This document shows, piece after piece, positions 54,324 through 64,000 of a stretch of DNA of 64,000 nt. Every line of letters starts with the position of its first letter. The first letter of the stretch is position 1. The notes beneath the pieces are model-generated. The model ran no database searches and was not told the DNA's origin. It worked only from the letters and a program-made list of their open reading frames with translations. The stretch is from Mastacembelus armatus. Taxonomy: Eukaryota > Chordata > Actinopteri > Synbranchiformes > Mastacembelidae. The stretch lies in contig NW_022872898.1 of the NCBI RefSeq assembly GCF_900324485.2, positions 310,001 through 374,000 of the forward strand, in the 5' to 3' direction. A program made the translations under genes and the position numbers.

Positions 54324-55040
54324 GAGTTTGACTCCTGCTGTATGTGTTGTAGTTCGGTCTACTAATGACGTTCCTTAAGTTCCAAAGTCCCTGCTCTGCT
54401 TGTTTCCCCACTATCCCTACACATGCTGATTACTTAGATCAGGTATGTTCAGCCAATCACAAGCTGGAACATACATTCTCAGAGTGGAAATGGTGGAAGA
54501 CAAAACAAATTGGTACCTTCAAGAACACACCTGATCCAGGTAGTCAGCAGAGGTAAGGCAGGGATAGTTGGAGAACAATCAGGGCTTTGGCCCTCGGTGC
54601 CCACCTTTATATATACATATACATTACATTAAAATAAATGAAAAACACATTTGACCTCTAGCCCTTTTCACCACATATTACAATTCTACTCTACTTGAGT
54701 GTCTCTGGTTTCCCATCAGGGAAAAGTTGTAAATTAATTGCTTTTAATTGTTTCTGTATTTATGTCAGTGTATATTTATTCTTTAATATAAGTATGAGGC
54801 CATCCTGTTTTTCATTCATGTATTCGTTGATTAAATAATGTTTCTGGGTATATATAGAGTCTATATATATATATATATATATCTATACATATATCCTCCA
54901 TATCCACTGTGCCCTCAGTTGCTCCTGGAAATAGGGGTAGAGCACAGAGACGATTGGATTCTACAATTACATTTCACACTTTAGACTTTTGTCAGATGCA
55001 TTTCAGCTCAGTTCTAAAGTTACAGACGTTTCAAAACAAT
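54324..55040. other. No gene; (TA)n near 54860
   Basis: AT-rich, with a short (TA)n tract at about 54864-54882. Confidence 0.5.
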
Positions 55041-55079
55041 GACCAGTATGGGGGCTGGAAACCATGACCTTGGTGTTAT
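55041..55079 (-). pseudogene. tRNA-Ile 3-prime fragment
   Basis: Minus-strand ATAACACCAAGGTCATGG, then a T-arm-like end, resembling the 3-prime half of tRNA-Ile-AAT. Confidence 0.45.
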
Positions 55080-55326
55080 CCAATCTATGTCGAGCAGTTA
55101 ATATTACGATTCATGTCTTATGCAGGTCATACAATTGATCATAGTTACAGGGCAGAGCTCAGTTTAACCTGAATTATTTTCATACGGTGGTTCCATGATG
55201 ACAGATTATGAATCAGTGCAGTAACATTAGACTGTAATTAGACTTTACAGTTACTGTTGCAGTAAACCTGGAAATTCTTCTGGTAATTCTGCACAGATCA
55301 ACTACTTTAAACATTTGTAGCAATGT

Positions 55327-55408
55327 GACGAGGTGACCGAGTGGTTAAGGTGATGGACTGCTAATCCATTGTGTTCTACACACGTGGGTTCGAATCCCAT
55401 CCTCGTCG
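55327..55408 (+). tRNA. tRNA-Ser (GCT)
   Basis: 82 bases. Acceptor GACGAGG/CCTCGTC is perfect, D arm intact (GACCGAGTGGTTAAGG), loop CTGCTAA reads GCT, long variable arm present, T arm GTGGG TTCGAAT CCCAT. The best Ser-GCT copy of the window and likely functional. No T4 run within ~40 bases downstream. Confidence 0.92.
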
Positions 55409-55502
55409 GGGATGCTCTTATTGGGCCTTCAAAGATTATTGATTATAAATGTGTTGGTACAAATCATTATAAATATAAGAATATAATAAAAGAATGTAAT
55501 AT

Positions 55503-55612
55503 ACATGTTCTCCCCATCCTTGTGTGGGTTTACTCCAGGTGCTTCAGTCCAGAGACATGCATGTTAGGTTGACTGGTGACCCTGAATTGTCTATAGGAGT
55601 GAGTGTATTTAT
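55503..55612 (+). mobile_element. SINE middle fragment
   Basis: CATGTTCTCCCCATCCTTGT, then ATGCATGTTAGGTTGACTGG, the body of the fish SINE with both ends lost. Confidence 0.65.
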
Positions 55613-55756
55613 CTGGAGGTGTAACTGACATCAACAGCAGACAGCATACTGACTTTATGTGGTCAGTCTACACCACTACCACTTTAATTTGAAAGTCAAC
55701 TCAAGAGGGAAAGTATACACATCACTAACACTAGATGATGATTCCTAAGGGACACC

Positions 55757-55839
55757 TCATTGTTGAGGGGATTCAAATCTGCGCAGGGAGACCCCAATGC
55801 ATTTCAAGTCCATTGCTTTAACCACTCAGCCACTACAAT
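55757..55839 (-). pseudogene. tRNA-Ser (TGA) pseudogene
   Basis: Copy of 26892-26973 with a ruined T stem; the anticodon still reads TGA. Confidence 0.7.
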
Positions 55840-56494
55840 TTGTAGTGAAGCTTAATTTGCTGTATTTAAAACAGAAATATGTGCATTTGTTTTATTTTGA
55901 AATGAAAAATTTCTCTGTACATAAGTGTAGGTTAAAGTGTGTTACTAGGTGTGGAAACTGTGCAGCAGTAATAGGAAGATATAGTCATTTGTCTATTTAG
56001 TACTGAGGAAGAACTAAAGACAAGAACCTAAATTCTGAATTAACACCAAATATCATGGCTGAACTAGCTACAAAATGCCCACACAAACCTCTATGGACAA
56101 CAAAAAGAAATAAAAGCTGATAATAAACTGAATATGAATAAATAAATGTTTCAAATGTTTTTCTACATAGTTGAAGAGCTGCATGTATTTCTTTCTGTAT
56201 TTGTGTGTATTAATGGGACAGGAAATCCTAAACTCAGTCTATAGCTAGACTGGTAAAATGTTAGAGCCAGACAGAAGCAAATGATTCCCAGCAAAGGCAA
56301 ATACAGCTGCACTAACTTTGCACTAAATTTGCAGTTTCTTCTTCTTTAAGGAGATTATGTTTGACCTTTTCCGTAATCTGTCTAACACATGTATGCATAA
56401 CCTTTTCCAATATTAATGACCGTACACTGTCAAAAAAAGTGTTTGTGGCATATGTCACAATTGGAAAAACAGTGCTTCAGGTTACCCAAGTGGA
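55840..56494. repeat. Spacer duplicated from 27 kb and 9.5 kb
   Basis: 55845-56300 matches 26980-27440; 56329-56415 matches 9475-9560. No gene. Confidence 0.65.
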
Positions 56495-56567
56495 CCCTGG
56501 TTACCTCAGTAGGTACAGCATGAGCCTTTTAATCTCAGGGTTGTGGGTTCAAGTCCCACATTGCAAA
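56495..56567 (+). pseudogene. tRNA-Lys (TTT) pseudogene
   Basis: Loop CTTTTAA reads TTT and the T arm is good (GTGGG TTCAAGT CCCAC), but the 3-prime acceptor strand does not pair. Confidence 0.65.
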
Positions 56568-56946
56568 GTGTCATTATTTAAATATGCAGAGCTTTGCTTC
56601 AGTTACATCTTGCAATAAGCAGCATGATCCTGATGGTGCTGGTCAGCCAATGATAGAACAGTCAACAGCTCATGCTTTACTTAGAAAATCAAATGTCCCC
56701 ATAAGCTTGCACTTCCATCCACCAGTTCATCCCAGTTTAATCCTCTTATTTTCTACCTTGCTGTAATTTGTCTCAGACTCATATGCATAACCTTTTCTAA
56801 TAGCCTCTAGATCTATTCCAAGTGTGAAGAATCTGCTGAAAGGATAGATTTTCCATTGATGGAAAATGTCTATCCAATACAGACAATACTGTTTCTTTAC
56901 CTGTGGTGTTCAGTTGTAGAACTAATATTGATTTGCCTTCAATCAC

Positions 56947-57130
56947 TCAATTCAATTCAATTCAATTCAATTTTATTTGTATAGCGCCATATCACAATAC
57001 AATCATCTTAAGGCACTTTACAAAAATAAAAACCCCAACAAATACCTTTTGAGCAAGCACTTGGTGAAAGTGCAGAGGAAAAACTCCCTTTAACGGAAGA
57101 AAAAACCTGCAGCAAAACCAGGCTCAGTTT
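56947..57130 (-). mobile_element. 3-prime end of a fish LINE, minus strand
   Basis: CAATT repeats and TTTTATTTGTATAGCGCC as at 13411-13795; truncated at about 57130. Confidence 0.6.
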
Positions 57131-57613
57131 GGGCGACCACTCTTATCATGGGCTAAAAAGAACACATGCTTCGAAAATGCTACCTCAGAAAACGAGGTCA
57201 GAGAAGAGGAGTAACACACTCACTGAAGGTGACTTTGGTTTCGTCCTCTACACATAGTTCTCATCAGCTGCTCTCTGTGCTCTTCAGAGAGTGTACCAGC
57301 TACTATGTGCGAGGATCCATGGGTTATCACTATCGATGGTTATTACTGGCCATTCCAGAAGCTGGGTATTCACTTCCCTGTCGTGCCTCACAGAAGGCTG
57401 ACCAGTAGACTCAACTTGTAGTAGTCCATGATGAGCTCCTTCAGGAACAGGTGGATAGGCTGAGACCACTCCAAAAAGTCTCTGATCAGTGTCCTGCAAA
57501 ACAACTCCTTTCAGGAGTAACTCAGCACATCAAATGGAGCTACAAAGAGGTCACAGCTATGGTTGGTAAGTTTGTCAGGCTACATGTTTTTTGAAACTTA
57601 GATGCATAAATTA
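57131..57613. other. No gene recognised
   Basis: Opposed short frames at 57.17-57.50 kb show no known domain. 57515-57550 recurs near 15218. Confidence 0.45.
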
Positions 57614-57686
57614 CATTTCTGCCCAGTTTTGAACCAGGGACGTTTTGTGGGTTAAACAAACATGATGACCACTACACTACAGAAAC
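57614..57686 (-). tRNA. tRNA-Val (AAC), possibly decaying
   Basis: 73 bases. Acceptor GTTTCTG/CAGAAAT pairs, loop TTAACCC reads AAC, and the T stem pairs with two wobbles. The discriminator base is G, where Val normally has A. Confidence 0.65.
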
Positions 57687-57699
57687 TGACACATGCTTG

Positions 57700-57945
57700 A
57701 AGCTGAGAACATGGCACTGGGAAATGCAACATTGTACAATAATCCCATAGGGCACGTCCTTTGGAGAAACTAAATTCAAATGATCCAACTGTGTGTCATC
57801 TTTAGGAAATCATAAAGGAGACCTGAGAGATTTCTTGAAAACATACAGTTGTGTTCCTGTAGTGTAGATGTTAACATGTTTGCCTTACACACAGAAGGCC
57901 CCTGCACCAGCCTTGAAAGTTGGAAAAGAAAAGTACTACAACATG
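57700..57945. repeat. Left arm of a ~245-base inverted repeat
   Basis: Reverse complement of 59526-59765 with moderate divergence, 1.6 kb apart. A related single copy is in the 23.8-23.97 kb spacer. It carries a tRNA-Val relic. Confidence 0.75.
57852..57905 (+). pseudogene. tRNA-Val (TAC-like) 5-prime half
   Basis: CCTGTAGTGTAGATGTTAAC and GCCTTACACAC give a Val D arm and a TAC anticodon; the 3-prime half is replaced. Mirrored on the minus strand at about 59566-59616. Confidence 0.55.
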
Positions 57946-58289
57946 TTCCCCCCTGGATCAAACATCTCCATGTCACTGCCAATAACATGTGCAGTCCATA
58001 CTCTTCAGTCCTTATCCTTCAGCTGGTATTCCCAGGCAGTCTCCTATTAAAATACTGATCTGAGTTCAAATCTCAGTGGGACCTGTTGAAGAAAAACAGC
58101 AATAATAAATAAATCATTACTTTTCTGAAACATGAGATATCAGTCAATAACCTATCAGCACAATGAGTAGTGAATAAAGGAAGTTCAGCTGCACATTCAA
58201 CATATTTCAGCTACACTGAAATAAAATAAACAATTCCAGCTCCCAAAGAACCGAGTCTCTGAATATAGTCAGACTAATTCATAAAGATA

Positions 58290-58328
58290 AATCTGACCTT
58301 AATGTTCTGACAACATTAAGGTCAGATT
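58290..58328. repeat. Perfect 17-bp hairpin, 5-base loop
   Basis: AATCTGACCTTAATGTT (58290-58306), loop CTGAC, then the exact reverse complement (58312-58328). Confidence 0.95.
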
Positions 58329-58436
58329 GTGATGCATTGGTCACCATGACTGAATGATCTAAGTGTTGCTTTCAGTTTGTAGTTTTCTCTATATTGGTCT
58401 TCACTGATAATGTCCAGTAAACAGTAACAAAGCTGT

Positions 58437-58518
58437 GAGGAGGTGACTGAGTGGTTAGGGTGATGGACTGCTAATTCACTGTACAGTGCACGCGTGGGTA
58501 TGAATCCCATCCATGTCA
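58437..58518 (+). pseudogene. tRNA-Ser (GCT) pseudogene
   Basis: Loop CTGCTAA reads GCT and the arms are recognisable; the acceptor has two mismatches and the conserved T-loop start is altered. Confidence 0.7.
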
Positions 58519-58577
58519 TAAATCTTGCTTTTAGAAGTGATGTTAAGACAACAAAACCTCAAGTATTATGTTTGCTT

Positions 58578-58645
58578 CAGTACGGAGGATGGTTTTAGTC
58601 CATCGACCTTGGGATGGTGGGTCCAGCACACTTCTACTGCACTCT
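58578..58645 (-). pseudogene. Initiator tRNA-Met pseudogene
   Basis: Plus-strand GGAGGATGGTTTTAGTCCAT, then CCAGCACACTTCTACTGCAC, a decayed relative of 37474-37545. Confidence 0.6.
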
Positions 58646-59120
58646 GTTCCCCTCCACTCTGCATTTTAGCTATATTTAGCTTCAATCACTATTCTGGAAG
58701 GTCAAAAAACTTACAAGAGTTTGTAAGGATTCAGGGAGACTATCCTAAATCCAGTGCACTTGCAAAAAGGTGGAATACACTTTAAACTTTGTTTCAGCTG
58801 AGTTTTTATAGGTTGGTGTCACTGCCTTAAAGTCCAGTCCCATATTAAAAAAATCTATATGGGACTATGGAAGCAGTGGGATTATCTATTTGTTTTGCAT
58901 GCCCTTATTGTAATTTTTACATTGCATTATTTAGTGTTTAGGTTTTATATGTATGCATTGATACATTTATTCAATATATCATCTCAAAATTAATATTTTA
59001 GTATTGATAAAAAACATTTAAGTGGTCACATCTGACTCAGTGTAACAGGGTTAATAATATATATGATTCCACTTGTCATTAATTTAATTATATTTTGGGC
59101 ATGTCCTCTTTCATGAGGCT
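58646..59120. other. No gene recognised
   Basis: AT-rich spacer. A phrase near 58795 (CTGAGTTTTTATAGGTTGGT) also occurs near 43727. Confidence 0.45.
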
Positions 59121-59203
59121 TGTCAGGAGTGGGATTTGAACCCACGCCTCCAGAGGAGACTGCAACCTGAACGCAGCGCCTTAGACCGCTCGGCCATCCT
59201 GAC
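59121..59203 (-). tRNA. tRNA-Leu (CAG)
   Basis: 83 bases. Acceptor GTCAGGA/TCCTGAC is perfect, T arm perfect, loop TTCAGGT reads CAG, class II variable arm present. Closely follows the vertebrate consensus and looks functional. Confidence 0.92.
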
Positions 59204-59436
59204 TGTTACTATACCTAAAATACACAAATTTTGAATGACAACATATTCACTAGCATATCAACACTGCTGCACGTGTCATGACCCCTTGAAAACTGATCTC
59301 TGCTGAAGACATTCCAGACTAATTCAGTGACATGGAGATGTTTGATCCAGGGAGGACACTGGACAAACTGCTCTCTATCAAATGTAGAAGACCAGGTGTC
59401 AAGCTGCGGAGACATCAGTTTCTAGGCGAGCCAGAT

Positions 59437-59507
59437 GCATTGGTGGTTCAATGGAAGAATTTTTGTCTGCCACGTGGGAGGTCTGGGTTGGATTCCCAGC
59501 CAATGGA
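59437..59507 (+). tRNA. tRNA-Gly (GCC), nearly intact
   Basis: 71 bases. Six of seven acceptor pairs (first pair G-G), GCC anticodon, T stem intact with one T-loop change. May be inactive. Confidence 0.7.
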
Positions 59508-59525
59508 TAAACATCTGTAAATTAC

Positions 59526-59765
59526 CATGTTGTAGTACTTTTCCAACTTTCAAGGCTGGTGCAGGGGCCGTCTGTGTGTAAGGCAAACATGTTATCATCT
59601 ACACTACAGGAATACAACTGTATGTTTTCAAGAAATCTCTCTGGGCTCCTTTATGATTTCCTAAAGATGACACCCAGTTGGATCATTTGAGTTTAGATTC
59701 TCCAAATAAAGTGTCTTATGGGCTTAGTGTATAATGTTGCATTTCCCAGTGCCATGTTCTAAGTC
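59526..59765. repeat. Right arm of the ~245-base inverted repeat
   Basis: Reverse complement of 57700-57945. Confidence 0.75.
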
Positions 59766-59779
59766 TGAAGGTTGTGTCA

Positions 59780-59851
59780 GTTTCTGTAGTGTAGTGATCA
59801 TCATGTTCACCTCACACGCAAATGTACCTGGTTTGAAACCAGGCAAAAACA
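59780..59851 (+). tRNA. tRNA-Val (CAC), nearly intact
   Basis: 72 bases, one shorter than usual. Six of seven acceptor pairs, perfect T stem (CCTGG/CCAGG), loop reads CAC. Activity uncertain. Confidence 0.65.
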
Positions 59852-60635
59852 GAGCTCTTGCCTTGACTGTTGAATATCACTTATGGAAAACTCAGCCTGA
59901 GCTTACCAAATGTAACTATGACGCAATCTCTGTGTAGCTGCATCTGATAGCGTACACGTCATATCGTTCATTTCTCTCATTCGTTTATTCTGTGTCCATT
60001 GCCACCCCCCTGTAAATTGATCTCAACCAAAGACATTCCAGACTAATTCTTTGTATAGAATAGAAGAAGAATGAGTCTGTCTGGGGCCAGTCATGTATAG
60101 TTGAAATTCAGTGACAGCCAATGAAATTTTACACTGCTCTTGAAGCACAGAAGAAAATACTTTATCCTGAAGGAGGTCGTCTTTTAAAAAAGAGAATTAC
60201 TGTGTGTGGTTCAGGGTATTATTTTATATGGACATTTTAACAAAGCCACTGAAGTAAACAATAGGTGCACCTCCACTGTATTTAATGCAGTTTGTATTTT
60301 TGTTGTCTATAAAAGTTTGTGTGGTCATTGTTGTAGCTAGTACAGCCATTATATCTGAATATAGGTCCTTCTATTTGGTTCTTCTGCAATAATAAATGGA
60401 CACATTACTTTTTATACCTCCCCAGTATTTCTGTACAGTTTCCACACCCATTTACACACTTTAACCTCCACTTGTTAGAAAATAAAACAAATGTTTAAAC
60501 ATTTTTCTGTTTTTAAATATATCAATTTCAACTGGCCTGGAGTTGTATGAGCAAGTTGTTGAGGCCGAGTGGCTTACTTTTTAAAGGCTGTTTTCTTTCA
60601 TTTCTATCAAACAAGCAATCTTAAAAAAATATAAA
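59852..60635. other. No gene recognised
   Basis: AT-rich spacer before the second RTE LINE. Confidence 0.45.
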
Positions 60636-60658
60636 TAAACTTTGAGCGGGAGCTCCCT

Positions 60659-61810
60659 TTAGGGGTTGCCACAGTGAATCATCTGCCTCCATTTAACCCT
60701 ATCCTCTGTATCCTTCACATCCACACCAACTATCCTCATGTCCTCCTTCACTACATCCAAGAACCTTTTTTTTGGTGGTCTTCCACTAGGCCTCCTTCCT
60801 GGCAGCTCTAACCTCAGCATCCTTTTACCAATGTATTCACTGTCCTTCCTCTGAACATGTCCAAACCATCTCAACCTGGCTTCCCTGGCTTTTTCTCCAA
60901 ACCATCTAACATGAGCTGTCCCTCTGATGTCCTCATTCCTGATCCTATCCATCCTCGTCACTCCCAGAGAGAACCTCAACATCTTCAGCTCTGCTACCTC
61001 TAGCTCTGCCTCCTGTCTTTTTCTCAGTGCCACTGTCTCTAAACCAGACAACATTGCTGGTCTCACCACTGTCTTGTACATCTTTCCTTTCATTTTTGCT
61101 GACACTCTTTTGTCACACATCACACCTGACACTTTCCTCCACCCGTTCCAACCTGCTTGCACACGTCTCTTCACTTCTTTTCCACACTCTCTGTTGCTCT
61201 GGACGGTTGACCCTAAATATTCAAAATCCTCCACCTTCTTCACCTCTACTCCCTGTAACCTCACCGTGCTACTTGAGTCTCTCTCATTTACACACATGAC
61301 TCTGTTTTACTGCGACTAACCTTCGTTCCTCTCCTTTCCAGAGCAAACCTCCACCTCTCTAGATTTTCCTCCACCTGCTCCCTGCTCTCACTACAGATGA
61401 CAATGTCATCTGCAAACATCATGGTCCATGGAGACTCCTGTCTAACCTCATCTGTCAGCCTGTCCATCACCACAGCAAACAAGAAGGGGCTCAAAGCCGA
61501 TCCTTGGTGCAGTCCCACCTCCACCTTGAACTCCTCTGTGACCCCTACACCCTGCACCTCACCACTGTCTTACAGCTCTCATACATGTCCTGCACCACTC
61601 GAACATACTTCTCTGCCACTCCAGACTTCCTCAAACAAAACCACAGCTCCTCTCTCAGCACCGTCATACGCTTTTTCCAAATCTACAAAGACACAATGCA
61701 GCTCCTTCTGGCCTTCTCTGTACTTCTCCATCAGCATTCTCAAAGCAAATATTGAAACTGTGATACTCTTTCTTGGCATGAAAGTCATCTGGAAGAAACT
61801 CCTGACCACC
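60659..61810 (-). pseudogene. RTE reverse transcriptase palm to C-terminus, broken
   Basis: Minus-strand blocks: [20 protein letters not shown] near 61.72-61.78 kb, VFVDLEKAYD, HQGSALSPFLF and FADD (about 61400-61417), then the C-terminal region ending WRQMIHCGNP at 60659. Frame changes occur near 61640 and near 61295. The C-terminal domain includes a VRWFGEKAREARLRWFGHVQ stretch typical of this LINE group. Confidence 0.85.
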
Positions 61811-62620
61811 CAGAGCCTTTTTCAGCTCCTCGCTGAAAGCCACACAACACTCTTCCTTTTTCAACTTCCACCACTTGGTCCTCTGCTCTGCCCTTATCCT
61901 CTTCATCTTCCTCACTACCAGAGTCATCCTACACACCACCATCCTATGCTGTCTGGCTACACTCTCCCCAGCCACTACTTTACAGTCACTGATCTCTTTC
62001 AGGTTGGAACGTCTGCACAAAATGTAATCAACTTGTGTACTCCTGCCTCCACTCTTATATGTCACCCTATGCTCCTCCCTTTTCTGGAAAAATGTGTTCA
62101 CTACAGCCATTTCCATCCTTTTTGCGGTCTACTACCATCTGTCCTTCTGCATTTCTGTCATGCATACCAAACTTACCCATCACTTCCTCGTCACCTCCGT
62201 TTCCCTCACCAACGTGTGTTGAAATCTGCCCCAATCACCAGTCTCTCACCACTAGGGATACCCTGAATCACCTCATCCATTTCCCTCCAGAATTTCTCCT
62301 TCTCTTCTAACTCACATCCTGCCTGTGGGGCATAACCACTAACAACATTCACCTTCCAGCTTCAGACTCATCACCCTATCTGACACTCTTTTCACCTCCA
62401 GAACATTCGTAGCAAAATCCTCCTTCAGGATAACTCCTACTCCATTCCTCTTTCCATCCACACCATGATAAAGCAGCTTGAACCCTGCTCCTAATCTGTA
62501 GACCTTGCTACCTCTCCACCTGGTCTCCTGAACACACAAGCTATCCACCTTTCTTCTCTCCATCATATCAGACAACTCTCTAGTTTTCCCTGACAAAGTC
62601 CCTACATTCAAACTCCCTAC
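61800..62620 (-). pseudogene. RTE endonuclease region, broken
   Basis: The N-terminal segment at 62611-62339 has MNVGTLSGKTRELSDMMERR, then the catalytic-glutamate block VQETRWRGSK, as in exonuclease-endonuclease-phosphatase domains. The later segment (62116 downward) has TQVDYILCRR, matching the C-terminal side of the domain. The frame is lost between them. The domain nicks target DNA to prime reverse transcription. Confidence 0.8.
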
Positions 62621-62941
62621 ACTAAGTCCTACACTCCTGCCCTTCCTCTTCTCTCTTTGCCTATGAACCCACCTTCCTCCTCTCCTTCTTTGACCAACAG
62701 TGGTGTAGTTTCCACTGGCACCCTGGTGGTCATTGTTAACCCGGGCCAGGACCGATTTGGTATGGAAGTCCTATTTGTGATTCACATGTTTGATGTGGCT
62801 GAAATTTTATGTCGGAGGACCTTCCTGACACAACCCTCTGCATTTACCCGGACCTGGGACCGGCACGTGAAGACACTGGATTGTGCCCCCCTGTGGTTGC
62901 ATTTGGGAAATTATTTAGTAAATTCTTAAATAAAATAATTA

Positions 62942-63025
62942 GATACTTAGGCAAGGCAAGTTTATTTATATAGCACAATTCATACACAGAGTAATTCAAA
63001 GTGCTTTACAGAAATAAAAGACACG
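62942..63025 (-). mobile_element. Retroposon 3-prime end with GGCAA tail
   Basis: GGCAAGGCAAGTTTATTTAT and ATAGCACAATTCATACAC, a common fish retroposon end in minus orientation. It abuts the LTR that follows. Confidence 0.6.
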
Positions 63026-63390
63026 TTGTCAGGTTTACGCTACACTGACATGGTTCTTTTCCCTGAAGGCAATGAAACACACGACAACTTTGTACCGAGT
63101 ATCTGTCTGCAAGTGAAAACGCCTCAGTTGCAAACGGAGAGAAGAGACTTTCTTCTCTCCCCCTGCGACTTACACCCTTCTCTCACTCTTTTCATTTAGC
63201 AGTCCTTCATTTGTCTAGTGGGGAACAAAACCAGACACAGGATACTTGGGTGCAATAAAACTTCAGTTCATCATGGGTCATAAGGTTATGGAGGTCAGCT
63301 GGAGAAACAGACCTCTCACATAAACATCCTATCTTCAGATCTAATTCCACAATGGCAACAATTTGAACTTTTGTCCTTATAACCCCAACA
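63026..63390 (-). repeat. Candidate LTR of a minus-strand ERV
   Basis: On the minus strand a purine-rich tract (AGGAGGGAAA) is followed by TGTTGGGGTTATAAGG, as a polypurine tract precedes a 3-prime LTR. The end near 63026 is inferred from the start of the neighbouring retroposon. Confidence 0.5.
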
Positions 63391-63689
63391 TTTCCCTCCT
63401 GTTTGTCATTGTGAAACAGACATCAGGCTGACCCAACTTCATAAGATTTTCTGAGTAACCATCATTCATGACAGACCACGGAGGGAGTGGAGGAAATCAC
63501 ATAGGCCCTAATCTAACAGTGATAATGCTAAAATAAAAATGAATAACACACATAGATATGTATGTAGCAAGGCTGGGCGAAAAACCCCTCCTTCAGGGGA
63601 AAATTCCCAGCCGACTCCCTCACCAGGGCAGTCACCTTGTGGCTTGCTACCTAAAACGTTACATAGATAAAAGAAAAACATTCACATCT

Positions 63690-63990
63690 CCTTTACACTC
63701 GGCCCTCTTCCTCCTCCGGTGAAATTGTTTGTAAGAGAGTATAGGACACAAAGGCTTGGGTGAACATTTTGGTAATCATAGACTTAATACATGGCAGAAT
63801 ACATGTAGTAAATAAGCAAAACAGTATTAGAACAACAATTAAAGGTGTTATTAGGCATTTCCTGTATCCAGTGCCAGTTTGTGAGGTCAGTACGTGTCCA
63901 TCGTTTGGCCCTAGGTTTTTTGTGCTCCTTCGTAAAATTGTTATTCGCTATAGTCTCGAGATCTGCCATTGTGAGGAAGATTACAAATAT
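63690..63990 (-). pseudogene. ERV envelope transmembrane end (fossil)
   Basis: One minus frame gives a hydrophobic anchor (LIVVLILFCLFTTCILPCIK) followed by a short tail ending EEEEGRV, the pattern of gammaretroviral TM subunits with a cysteine-bearing membrane segment and a short cytoplasmic tail. Its upstream part runs off the window. Confidence 0.55.
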
Positions 63991-64000
63991 GGTCAGACAG

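Larger units (their letters stand above)
60636..62905 (-). mobile_element. RTE-clade LINE with internal deletion, minus strand
   Basis: 5-prime end near 62905 (same start as 7369), 3-prime end near 60636. It has the 5-prime UTR, an apurinic-type endonuclease start, the endonuclease C-terminal part, a deletion near 61795 removing the linker and first RT blocks, then the RT palm to C-terminus. It is complementary to the copy at 7.4-9.1 kb, which lacks the endonuclease but keeps the RT start. Confidence 0.88.
63026..64000 (-). mobile_element. Edge of an endogenous retrovirus (fossil), minus strand
   Basis: Only the 3-prime end lies in the window: a candidate LTR, a polypurine tract, a non-coding stretch and an envelope transmembrane end. 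Most of it would be beyond the window, so how broken it is and its age cannot be judged. The envelope anchor looks gammaretrovirus-like. Confidence 0.55.

Noticed and set aside
57166-57499. Small frames on opposite strands as a novel gene
   Set aside because: Both strands are open over about 80 codons by chance, and neither shows a domain or splice context.
61397-62310. 289-codon plus-strand frame opposite the RTE LINE
   Set aside because: It is the antisense shadow of the minus-strand LINE reading frames; its translation is low-complexity Ser/Pro/Leu.
1-64000. A new defence, toxin or biosynthetic system
   Set aside because: No intact non-mobile protein gene is visible; the unusual content is duplicated tRNA DNA, repeats, mobile-element fossils and a probable assembly artefact.

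Overview
The window looks like intergenic DNA from a ray-finned (probably percomorph) fish. It holds fish-type RTE and L2-like LINEs, tRNA-derived SINEs ending in ATGG-type repeats, a hAT transposase, Ty3/gypsy-like and gammaretrovirus-like fossils, CA microsatellites, and nearly sixty vertebrate-type tRNA genes or tRNA relics. I see no complete host protein gene; the only host-like protein signal is a short kinase-domain fragment near 53.0-53.2 kb. Species cannot be fixed from the sequence alone.

Layout: 0-1.56 kb holds a SINE and a decayed copy of a tRNA-Leu neighbourhood, cut in the anticodon loop where a broken gammaretrovirus-like element begins (about 1.56-7.29 kb). An RTE LINE follows (7.37-9.11 kb), then an L2-like LINE fragment (9.8-11.1 kb), a SINE, a LINE 3-prime end and a LINE ORF1 with an esterase-like domain (13.8-14.9 kb). 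A broken Ty3/gypsy-like element lies at 15.9-21.4 kb between two ~180-base repeats. From 21.3 to 36.5 kb the sequence is three overlapping copies (A 21.3-26.65, B 29.55-33.09, C 33.09-36.52 kb) of one tRNA-bearing unit. From 37 to 60 kb is a mixed tRNA cluster (Leu, Tyr, Ala, Met, initiator Met, Ser, Gln, Arg, Thr, Lys, Val, Gly, Ile), full of direct and inverted duplications and interrupted by a 2.4-kb 21-base minisatellite (44.54-46.98 kb) and a truncated hAT transposon (51.05-52.26 kb). A second RTE LINE (minus strand, 60.6-62.9 kb) and the edge of a minus-strand endogenous retrovirus (63.03 kb to the window end) close the window.

The unifying theme is a tRNA-gene cluster growing and decaying by local duplication while mobile elements insert into it. 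Several tRNAs look able to fold normally: Leu-AAG twice, Leu-CAG, intron-bearing Leu-CAA, intron-bearing Tyr twice, Ala-TGC, elongator Met, Ser-GCT, Arg-TCT and Gln-CTG; many relatives are visibly decayed. Copy B differs from copies A and C mainly by single-base deletions, which looks more like uncorrected long-read sequence or a misplaced haplotig than biology. All calls were made by eye; no database search or folding program was run.
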